Part shown: one piece after another, positions 16,954 through 24,560 of the stretch
Numbering within the stretch: position 1 is the first letter of the stretch
Layout of the letters: each line of letters begins with the position of its first letter
Assembly (NCBI GenBank): GCA_964496875.1
Contig: CAZCBH010000008.1
Span: forward strand, 49,920-113,919
Direction: 5' to 3'
DNA: 64,000 nt
Source of the DNA: RI-106 sp964496875
GTDB taxonomy: Bacteria > Cyanobacteriota > Vampirovibrionia > Obscuribacterales > Obscuribacteraceae
Notes under the pieces: model-generated
What the model was told of the DNA's origin: nothing
The model's input: only the letters and a program-made list of their open reading frames with translations
The model's database searches: none
Program-made: the position numbers and the translations under genes

Positions 16954-18570
16954 TCAGGAGCCCAGGACCTCTTTCTTCCAACCCAGCTCATCGAGGGCGT
17001 CGTCGAGGCTTACTCTGGAACGCTGACAATAATGTAGAGCAATCGCCGCTTTATCGAGATTGAGCTTGTCCTCTTTCATCAATCGCACACACTGCAAGGC
17101 TGCTTCCACGGTCATGGCATCCAGCTTACCGGCACGCTGGAGAATATTCACCAGTCTACCGCCGTGCTTGTCTTTGACTTTGCTGGCGGTATCGAGGTCG
17201 AAGTCGCTCAATAACCCGGCGGATTTGAGAAGCTCCACCGCTTTTGTCGACTCCTTTGTTTCGGAATCGCCGGAACCCTTCTTGGCGCTCACTCCAAAGA
17301 CTTCTACACAGAGCTGGTCGATGGCTTCTTCTTTGTTTATTTTTTCATCCCGGACGCTCTGTTGTAGATTGAGCGCGGTTTTCAGCACCGGTCCTCTTAG
17401 AATAGCCGCCTCCACCAGAATTTGACCGAGCGGCGGAGCGACCACCGAGGAAGCTTCGTTTGATGGATTTATGGAGGTAAGGGCGGGGTCGACCTGGCCT
17501 CCGCGAACATGGGCACGGCGGACTGCTTCTGCCGCTTTCGCCGTCGGCAGACTGCCGGAGCGAACCAGATCTTGAAGTTGCAGGGCGGCGTCCACAGTAG
17601 CCTGGGGAACAATACCTGCTTCCACCAGAAACTGTCCGAGCCTTACATTGGGCTGATCTTTAGAGGCATGGCGCGGCAGATTGCTGGAGTACTCGCCGGT
17701 GGGTCGCTCTGAGCGAGGAGCACTGCCCGGCTGCACCGCCACAGTGCCGGCAAGCTCGTTGCCTTGCTGGGAAGGATGCCCATAACTCTGCTGGGGCGGA
17801 TAGCCTGGGGGCGGGTAGCCCGGCGGATAGCCATAGCCCGGTGGCGGGTAGCCATAGCCGGGAGCGGGATAGCCCGGCGGATAGCCGTAGCCAGGCGGCG
17901 GCGGATAGCCCGGTGGGTAGACCTGGGGATAAGCACCGGATCCCAGCGAAGTCTGATCTTGAGCTGGAGCTGGAGCTGGAGCTGGAGTCGGAGCCGGTGC
18001 CGGAGCGGCAGGCCCCGGTGCGCTTTCCTTTTCAGGCTCGGGCGCGGGCTCTTCCTTTTGAAGCTCTCTAACCGGAAATTCTCTCTCCTCGGTCTTTTTC
18101 CGTACATCTTCCTTTTTCTTATAGAACTCCAGGTCCTCTTCTTTCAAGAAACCACTATCGTAATAACCAGGTGGTTTATCAGAGCCGGGTGCCGCAGTGG
18201 AGGCGTTACTATCCCGGCGTTCATGGCTCTCCCGGGCGATTTTCAACTCGCTCTCGAGATCGCCTTCGGAATCCTCGGGAAGAGAGAGGGTCAATACGTC
18301 ATAGAGCAGCTCCACATCTTCGAAGGAGGAGCTCCACACCACCCTCGAACTGCCGCTGTCCCCTTCATAGAGGGTCCATACCGGGTCACCTCCGGCCAGC
18401 TCCACCCTCACCGTGAGGCTGTAGTTGACGTCGGTTTTGCGATTGCGCCAGGGTAATTCGACGGTACATCCCCGGGCTTTGCGCGCCTCTTCATAGACAT
18501 TGCGGACGCTGATCAAATCGGGTTGCCCGCTTAGGGCACTGAGCCTTACATGTTTTTTCGGTCTATACAT
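16954..18570 (-). CDS. Proline-rich protein with novel N-terminal domain and MshEN-like repeats
   Basis: A 538-residue cytoplasmic-looking protein, paralogue A of three in the window. The N-terminal domain (~15-105; motifs GCTVELPW, DPVWTLYEGDSG, VVWSSSFED, LLYDVL) is shared with the genes at 31776 and 53384 and I do not recognise it. Next come a charged linker, a PAPAPA stretch and Tyr-Gly-Pro repeats (~200-265). The C-terminal half has three helical units. The first, from Arg310 (RLGQFLVEAGIV, then VDAALQLQ), closely fits the MshEN motif known to bind cyclic di-GMP; the second (LGQILVEAAIL) fits partly; the third is a weaker copy plus a conserved tail ending DALDELGW. It is a likely c-di-GMP-responsive adaptor. 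Confidence 0.8.
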   Translation of the reverse strand: MYRPKKHVRLSALSGQPDLISVRNVYEEARKARGCTVELPWRNRKTDVNYSLTVRVELAGGDPVWTLYEGDSGSSRVVWSSSFEDVELLYDVLTLSLPEDSEGDLESELKIARESHERRDSNASTAAPGSDKPPGYYDSGFLKEEDLEFYKKKEDVRKKTEEREFPVRELQKEEPAPEPEKESAPGPAAPAPAPTPAPAPAPAQDQTSLGSGAYPQVYPPGYPPPPGYGYPPGYPAPGYGYPPPGYGYPPGYPPPGYPPQQSYGHPSQQGNELAGTVAVQPGSAPRSERPTGEYSSNLPRHASKDQPNVRLGQFLVEAGIVPQATVDAALQLQDLVRSGSLPTAKAAEAVRRAHVRGGQVDPALTSINPSNEASSVVAPPLGQILVEAAILRGPVLKTALNLQQSVRDEKINKEEAIDQLCVEVFGVSAKKGSGDSETKESTKAVELLKSAGLLSDFDLDTASKVKDKHGGRLVNILQRAGKLDAMTVEAALQCVRLMKEDKLNLDKAAIALHYCQRSRVSLDDALDELGWKKEVLGS

Positions 18571-18772
18571 ATCTCTATCTATAAAATATGAACTCTTAAA
18601 TTACTTACCCAGCTATCAAATCTATAACTCCGGCTCGTCCCTAAATTTCCAGCTTCCAGAGACAGTGCCCTGAACGCCCGGTTTACGGTCATTCAGAGAA
18701 TCGACCCAGGTTCCTGAACCAAAGAATCAGCCCGGGTGTCTTGTAATTTTTCGAATCTCCGACGACTCGGGA

Positions 18773-19594
18773 CTATCCTCTCATCTCGAGAAGATTGCCG
18801 GATTCATAGCGGCGCAGTCCGATATAGAATACCGCAGAGCCTATCGCCAGGACGGCGAAGGAACCTGCCAGGGTGAGGGCGGCATAGTACATGGACATTT
18901 CTTTGAGAGCGACTATAGGCAGATAGCTGACGAAAGCTGCCGGTATAAGCGTATAAAGAATGATCTTGACGATTCCCTCAAAGAGGGTGGCCGGATAAGT
19001 AGAGAAGGTGATCATCGAAAAACGCCACTGCTCGGCCAGTCCTTCGGCATTGCCGAGAAAGAAGGTGAGGGAACCGGTAAGGATACTGAATCCGACAAAG
19101 AGAAATGCCACCGAAATGGACAGCACCACAAAAAGCAAAAGATGAGGCAGGTCCGGTCTCACGAAAGCCAGATAAACAAAGAAACCGAATACCGTATCAC
19201 CACAGGAAGTGGCACTCATACTGCCCAGGAGCACATGAGACAAGAGGGCACGCGGATAGAGCATCCAGACATCGAGCTGACCCCGGGCGATGATCCAGGG
19301 CAGAGCCAGTGCGTTTCCGCAGACGCTATGAGCCAGACCGAAGCCGGTGGCGGCGATGGCCCAGAGCGTGATTACGTCTTCCACGCCCCAGCCGCGCAGC
19401 ACCGGAAATCGGGTAAAAAATAGTGCCCAGAAAGCCACCCAGACACAGTTGTTAGCGGCCATGGCCACCATCTGAGAAAGGAAGGCGCCCCGATATTCCC
19501 ACTGGGACTTGAGATTGAATTTGATATACGAGAGCGCCAGGGCGAGATAGCCTGTGAACTTAGCCCACAACCTCTCTTCTTTTTCAGCCTCCAT
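18773..19594 (-). CDS. ABC-2 type transporter permease (COG3694/COG4587-like)
   Basis: A 273-residue membrane protein with six predicted helices and no signal peptide. Together with the gene at 19584 and the ATPase at 20380 it forms an ABC-2 exporter of the uncharacterised cyanobacterial/actinobacterial type with two different permeases. The start overlaps the upstream permease by 11 nt. The substrate is unknown; related systems have been linked to viologen or drug export. Two glycosyltransferase genes lie upstream on the same strand, so a glycan-linked substrate is possible but unproven. Confidence 0.85.
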   Translation of the reverse strand: MEAEKEERLWAKFTGYLALALSYIKFNLKSQWEYRGAFLSQMVAMAANNCVWVAFWALFFTRFPVLRGWGVEDVITLWAIAATGFGLAHSVCGNALALPWIIARGQLDVWMLYPRALLSHVLLGSMSATSCGDTVFGFFVYLAFVRPDLPHLLLFVVLSISVAFLFVGFSILTGSLTFFLGNAEGLAEQWRFSMITFSTYPATLFEGIVKIILYTLIPAAFVSYLPIVALKEMSMYYAALTLAGSFAVLAIGSAVFYIGLRRYESGNLLEMRG

Positions 19595-20387
19595 TGGCGA
19601 ATATCCTCCCTGCCGCTATCTTGTAGACGGCGTATACGAATATAGAGAAAACGAATATACCCATCAACTGGTTGCCCAGTAAGACGGTCAACTGAGCCGG
19701 ATCCGGATCGACAAACATTCTCGCCGGTCCGTAGACGATACTGGCAAAAGGCAGTGCCTTCAGATATGGTTGCATATACTCGGGGAAGAGTTCTATCGGA
19801 ATCAGCATACCACCAAGCACCATGGTTATCCTCGAGTAGATCAACATCAATCCGGTGGTGTCCTCCAGCCAGAAAGCCCCTAAGCCTATCAAAAAGTTGG
19901 CGAGAAAATCCAGAATGAACGCCAGCGGCAGAGCAAGAAGAAGAAATAAGACGGATTGAAGAGTTACTTGAATAGGACCGACAAAACATGTCACCATCAG
20001 CAGTCCCACGGAAAGATTGAGGGCAAAGCGCACAGATCGTTCTCCCAGACAATTGCCCAGGCAATAGAGCGGATAAGAGAGGGGCTTGATCAAATGCACG
20101 GCAAGCTGCCCGGTGCGCACATCTTGATCCACAGTCTGACTGACCCTCGGTCCTGAGAGAATAATAGACTCGGTGACGGCAAGATACCAGAGCATCTGAG
20201 CAAGACTGAGTCCGCCCAGCTCACTGGCGCCGGTTTCGGAAAAGGTCACCTGCCATAGCCGCAAGAATATGTAGAGGATCACCCCCAGAAATATCACGCG
20301 GCTGCCGACCTCGCCAAGATAAGCTGTATTGCTCTTGGCCGAGGTCCAGGCGATCCACAGATATTTTGTCCATGAACTATTAAACAT
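19584..20387 (-). CDS. ABC-2 type transporter permease (second subunit)
   Basis: A 267-residue protein with six predicted membrane helices, paralogous in layout to the neighbouring permease. The region GPRVSQTVDQDVRTGQLAVHLIKPLSYP is the loop before helix 3 typical of this family. It overlaps the ATPase gene by 8 nt and the second permease by 11 nt, so the three are translated as one unit. It would form a heterodimeric channel with the other permease. Confidence 0.87.
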   Translation of the reverse strand: MFNSSWTKYLWIAWTSAKSNTAYLGEVGSRVIFLGVILYIFLRLWQVTFSETGASELGGLSLAQMLWYLAVTESIILSGPRVSQTVDQDVRTGQLAVHLIKPLSYPLYCLGNCLGERSVRFALNLSVGLLMVTCFVGPIQVTLQSVLFLLLALPLAFILDFLANFLIGLGAFWLEDTTGLMLIYSRITMVLGGMLIPIELFPEYMQPYLKALPFASIVYGPARMFVDPDPAQLTVLLGNQLMGIFVFSIFVYAVYKIAAGRIFANGG

Positions 20388-21360
20388 CGGTACTCTGAAT
20401 ACTCTCTTTCGGTTGGCTGTATATATGCGCGATAACAGATTCGAGGGGCGGATTCTCTATGGTGATATCCGCCACCGGAGCCGCTTTCAGAATCTCTTTG
20501 ATAACAATGTCAATCTCGACTTTAGCGGTGTCGACCTCGAGCTTCATGGCATGATAGCTCGACTTGACCAGCTCTACTCCATCTATGGTAAATGGAGCAG
20601 GCTCTGCCCGAAACTTAACGCTCAACAACTTGGAACCAAGGTAGTGACGCTTCACTTTCGAGACGCTGTCATCGAGAACCAGTTGCCCGTGATTGATGAT
20701 GATCACCCGCTTCGCCACCGACTCGATATCGCCGGCATCATGGCTGGTGAGAAAGACAGTCAATCCTTCTTCTTGATTCCACTCCCGAATCAACTCTCTC
20801 AACTCTTGCCGGGCGATGACGTCCAGCCCTATGGTAGGCTCGTCGAGAAAAAGCACCCGGGGAAAATGGAGCAAGCTGGCGGCTACCTCGGCCCGCATTC
20901 GCTGTCCTAAAGAGAGCTTCCTCACCTGGGTATCGAGATATTCGTTCATGGCGAATCGCTCTATAAGCAGATCTCGACGTTCGATAAAACGCTTGCGGTC
21001 GATATTGTATATGCGTCCGAGCAACTCGAACGTATCCCTGGGAGGCAGGTGATACCACAATTGCGATCGCTGGCCGAAAACAGCCCCTATAGAGCGGGTC
21101 AATTTAGAACGCTCTTTCCAGGGTACATAACCAAGCACTCTGGCGCTTCCAGCGCTCGGGGTCAATATGCCGGTCAACATCTTGATGGTGGTGGACTTGC
21201 CGGCACCGTTCGGTCCTACGAAAGCGACCGACTGTCCTTCTTCTACCTTGAGACTGATTGAATCTACCGCGACTACTTCTTTTTTCTCACGCTTAAGGCC
21301 TTTGCCGGTTTTAACGACAAAAGTCTTTCTCAGCTCTTCCAGCTCTAATGCGTGTTTCAT
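20380..21360 (-). CDS. ABC transporter ATP-binding protein (COG4586-like)
   Basis: A 326-residue ATPase. Walker A GPNGAGKST is at 49-57, the Q-loop lies in FGQRSQLWYHL, the signature is LSLGQRMRAEVA, and Walker B is VLFLDEPTIGLD with the D-loop and the switch His in LTSHDAGD. The tail of about 90 residues after the nucleotide-binding domain is usual for exporters of this subfamily. It powers the two permeases encoded downstream with overlapping genes. Export direction is inferred from the ABC-2 family and the absence of a solute-binding protein. Confidence 0.93.
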   Translation of the reverse strand: MKHALELEELRKTFVVKTGKGLKREKKEVVAVDSISLKVEEGQSVAFVGPNGAGKSTTIKMLTGILTPSAGSARVLGYVPWKERSKLTRSIGAVFGQRSQLWYHLPPRDTFELLGRIYNIDRKRFIERRDLLIERFAMNEYLDTQVRKLSLGQRMRAEVAASLLHFPRVLFLDEPTIGLDVIARQELRELIREWNQEEGLTVFLTSHDAGDIESVAKRVIIINHGQLVLDDSVSKVKRHYLGSKLLSVKFRAEPAPFTIDGVELVKSSYHAMKLEVDTAKVEIDIVIKEILKAAPVADITIENPPLESVIAHIYSQPKESIQSTDV

Positions 21361-21532
21361 TGCTCTTTGCTTTTTTGTTCGAGTATTTTGTCACGGAAAT
21401 TTCGTACATATTTCTCTTGGTCGATCTGTACATTTTTACGTCGGTGGCAAGACCGATATTTCATCATACGGATTCCAGGACAATTGTCCAGGTAATTCTT
21501 GTTTATTGGTAAAGTTATCTTTCCGACCCGGA

Positions 21533-22214
21533 CTAAAAACCGGAAGAGTCGCCTGTGTCGTCGCTTTCATAGCCCGGTTCACTGGCCGGACTGGAGAGGG
21601 AAGGCTGCGAATAGGACGAGTTGCTTCGTTGATAGCGAGCCAGGGTCTCTCCCCCGCCGCCGCTATTATTGTTGTTTCGAGCCGGCATCGGGAAAAGAGG
21701 ATTGGCAGACGAGCGCTGAGAGAGCTTCAGATTGAGCTGAGCTATCACCTTGAGGGCACCACCGGGGAATTGCCGTCCGTAGAACGTATGCTGGGTGCGC
21801 CCTACAAAAAAACGACCACCATGAAGCCCATGCACGGTTCTCAGCACCCCTTCGAACTGATCGTTGGATTTTGCCCAACTTCCGTCGGTGTGCCGATAGA
21901 GAACATTGCCTCTTATGAGCACACCATCTCTGATATCAGCAGGCACCGGGCAGAATTGCTCCCACTCGGCTCGCAATCGCCCCACGTTTGTAACCACATG
22001 TTCATTGCCATAGAGCCAGGCACCACGGTAATTCTCCATGGCATCGCTCAGATCGACATAATGCTTTCCGGTGCTGGCATCGGCTTTCAAATAATTGGTT
22101 GTGGACTGACCGTAGACCGCGTCCTCATAGCGAGGAATCGGCCTCGTATGGTTATCCTTGACTTCACCTTGTAAAACAAGTCCAGACAGTTTTCGACCCT
22201 CCGGTAACCGACTC
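21533..22214 (-). CDS. Hypothetical protein coupled to TPR gene
   Basis: A protein of about 227 residues without a recognised domain, signal peptide or membrane helix. The N-terminal two thirds are mixed with many aromatic residues (VDLSDAMENYRGAWLYGNEH). The last 60 residues are Ser/Asn/Gly-rich and disordered. The frame opens with a TTG at about 22216-22214 that overlaps the TGA of the TPR gene, implying translational coupling; the next in-frame ATG would remove about 60 residues. It ends the probable operon GT-C, GT2, TPR, this gene. A 172-nt gap then separates it from the ABC exporter. Confidence 0.62.
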
Positions 22215-23580
22215 AATCCACTCGATAATGACCGAGTTTGTGCGGGCTGTGTAAATGCAGATACCGCTTCGAGATCTCTTCAGCCTCTTCTTTTTTGCCG
22301 ACCCTGGTCAAAAGATCCGAAAATGCCACCGGCAACTCGTAGAGTTTGCGCTTCTCATAACCGGGTAGATGCGCGTAGGTCTTGAGAGCTTCTCGATAAA
22401 AGCGCTCCGCCTCTTCATCTAGTTCATGGCGATGATAGTATTGAGCCAGCTCCAGATTGACTTCGGTAAGCAGATAAGGGCTCGGTTTCGAACGCTCTTT
22501 TTCATGGTTGAGCGCTTTCAGATAGATGCTTTCGGCCTCTTTGTCCTCGCCCATCTCATCGCAAACCTGGGCTAGATTCAAAAGCGCTACGGTGTTGGCA
22601 GGATGGTGCTTGCCGTGCACTTCGGTTCCCAGGCTATGCGCCAACTTATGGAACGCTCTTGCTTTCTCGTGCTGCTTGAGATTGCCGTAGGAAAGACCCA
22701 GATAATGATAGATGGGCACCAGTTCTACCTTGTAGGAACGCACTTGATGCGAAGCCTCATCCTCTGCCTGATTGAAATAGTCGATAGCCTCTTTATAGCG
22801 CTTGCATCTATACGCGTTCACTCCCAGGCTGGTCAGATCCCGGACGATCTCCACATGATGATCACCGCGCTTCTTTCGATCGATGGACAATACCTTTTCA
22901 TACATATCTCTGGCTCTGGGATAATCGCGATGAAGACTATATAGCTCCGCCAGATTATGCATAGTGGTGGCAGACTCGAGAGAATCTTCCCCCAGCAACT
23001 TGTCCTTTATCTTGAGAGCCTCCAGATAAAGGTCCTCGGCTTCGTGATCATGACCGAGCTTGTGGCTGATCAAAGCAAGATTGCCTATGGTCTCTGCCGT
23101 CAGTATATGATTCTCACCGAGAAGCTTCTTTCTTATAGCGAGGGCTCGCTTCAAGAACGCGCTTGCTTTCTCGTATTCTTTCGTATGAACGAAAAGATGG
23201 TTCAGCTGATTCAAAGTGGTGGCGACATTGAGCTCCTGCTTGGGATCGGACTCCGCCACTTTCAAAGCTTGCATCCAGAGCTCCCTGGACTGCTCATACT
23301 CTTCGTCGACAAAGGCCTTCTCGGCGGATGCCTCGAGCTTCTCCCACCGGGACGATCCGGATTCTGCCTCTTCTGCGCTTGCCGGACAGAAAGTCAAAAG
23401 ACAGGCAACGAGAAGAGTCGACAAAACACTGTAAAGACTTCTTCTCAGGGTAATACTACCGGCAGTGAGCGACCGCCAAACCGAAAAATCCTGATAATCT
23501 CGCCAAATTTCCATAGCCCGGTATCCAACCAAAGAACCTAGAGAAAGCATCATTCTATCTGCTGAAGACCAAGAGAACAT
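22213..23580 (-). CDS. Exported kinesin-light-chain-type TPR protein
   Basis: A 455-residue protein with a hydrophobic export segment (about 48-68, VLSTLLVACLLTFCPASA) after a long N-terminal extension. At least seven 42-residue TPRs of the kinesin-light-chain type follow (for example AETIGNLALISHKLGHD and TTMHNLAELYSLHRDY). Such repeats bind protein partners. The ATG at 23580 overlaps the TAA of the glycosyltransferase gene (TAATG), which supports this start; an internal Met at residue 23 would give a more normal signal peptide. It may organise proteins in the periplasm. Confidence 0.85.
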   Translation of the reverse strand: MFSWSSADRMMLSLGSLVGYRAMEIWRDYQDFSVWRSLTAGSITLRRSLYSVLSTLLVACLLTFCPASAEEAESGSSRWEKLEASAEKAFVDEEYEQSRELWMQALKVAESDPKQELNVATTLNQLNHLFVHTKEYEKASAFLKRALAIRKKLLGENHILTAETIGNLALISHKLGHDHEAEDLYLEALKIKDKLLGEDSLESATTMHNLAELYSLHRDYPRARDMYEKVLSIDRKKRGDHHVEIVRDLTSLGVNAYRCKRYKEAIDYFNQAEDEASHQVRSYKVELVPIYHYLGLSYGNLKQHEKARAFHKLAHSLGTEVHGKHHPANTVALLNLAQVCDEMGEDKEAESIYLKALNHEKERSKPSPYLLTEVNLELAQYYHRHELDEEAERFYREALKTYAHLPGYEKRKLYELPVAFSDLLTRVGKKEEAEEISKRYLHLHSPHKLGHYRVD

Positions 23581-24482
23581 TAACTGAAGTCGACTTTGCC
23601 TTTCACCCCTGCCAGAAAGTCGAAAAAGGCGCGCCGCTCGGCTTCGAGCTTGGCTCGCGACTTTCCACTCTTAAAAGGCAAGACCAGGGCGTGCCTCAGT
23701 AGATGCAAATAGATCCTGGCAAGACAGTAGAACCGGGTCAAAATACCGGGATACGAAGAGAAGAAGAAAAGACGATTGCGCGCATAATAGTAATATCGCC
23801 AGCTCAGGAACTCGCCTTCGGTGGAAGCACCGTCCACATGCTCGATAGAAGCGGAGGGAACAAGCAGACATTTCCAGCCATGTTCTTTCAATCGAGTGCA
23901 GATCTCGACATCTTCGAAATAGAGGAAATAGTCGTCGTTTAGGGCTCCGGTCTGCCTCAGGGCATCCGCTCTTAAAAGCATATTAGAGCCCGAAATCCAG
24001 TCGCACTCTTTGACCTCTTCACTATCGGGCGCTCGCAGATGAGCTTTTGCGTTGAGAATATCGAGTACGCCCCGTCCTACTCTCTTGACGATCTTACCGC
24101 TCTGCCTATCCCGCTCGACTATACAAGCGCTCACCGCACCAGCTGCAGTATCACTTTCGGCAGCGTCGACCAGGGCGCTCAGAGTGCCCGATTCTACAGT
24201 GGCATCATTATTGAGCAACCATATGTAATCGGCACCGTCATCGAGACAATAGTCGATACCGGCATTGCAACCACCGGAAAACCCTCGATTGGAATCGAGC
24301 CTGAGAAGGTCTATTTCGGGGAACTCCGATTCTAAAAGGGCACCGTCATCTTGCTCCGAGCCATTATCGACAAGCAGAACTTTGAAGTTGTCATAATGAA
24401 GAGAACGTATAGAAGTAAGACAGGCCCGAGTATGCTCGATACCGCGCCAGTGCAGAACCAGAATTCTTACAGCCTTCCCCAT
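23580..24482 (-). CDS. Family 2 glycosyltransferase
   Basis: A 300-residue GT-A-fold glycosyltransferase of the rhamnosyltransferase-like GT2 group. It has the nucleotide-sugar site VLLVDNGSEQDD, the glycine-rich RGFSGGCNAGID and the acidic metal site WLLNNDATVE. YFLYFEDVEIC is the conserved ED-containing motif near the acceptor site. It transfers a sugar from a nucleotide donor, probably in the cytoplasm, to an envelope glycan. The frame is open to a TTG at 24515, but the ATG at 24482 fits the family start. It lies 78 nt after a GT-C glycosyltransferase and overlaps a TPR gene. Confidence 0.92.
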   Translation of the reverse strand: MGKAVRILVLHWRGIEHTRACLTSIRSLHYDNFKVLLVDNGSEQDDGALLESEFPEIDLLRLDSNRGFSGGCNAGIDYCLDDGADYIWLLNNDATVESGTLSALVDAAESDTAAGAVSACIVERDRQSGKIVKRVGRGVLDILNAKAHLRAPDSEEVKECDWISGSNMLLRADALRQTGALNDDYFLYFEDVEICTRLKEHGWKCLLVPSASIEHVDGASTEGEFLSWRYYYYARNRLFFFSSYPGILTRFYCLARIYLHLLRHALVLPFKSGKSRAKLEAERRAFFDFLAGVKGKVDFS

Positions 24483-24560
24483 TTCAATCACAGCCCTGCT
24501 CGAGAACCAGGGCAAATTCTACCGTCTACGAAGAGAGATCAGGCACCGATTAACTAAAGG

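Noticed and set aside
17764..18456. Plus-strand frame of 230 residues opposite paralogue A
   Set aside because: Composition is a mirror of the repeats and it has no ribosome-binding site; paralogue A is supported by two homologues in the window.
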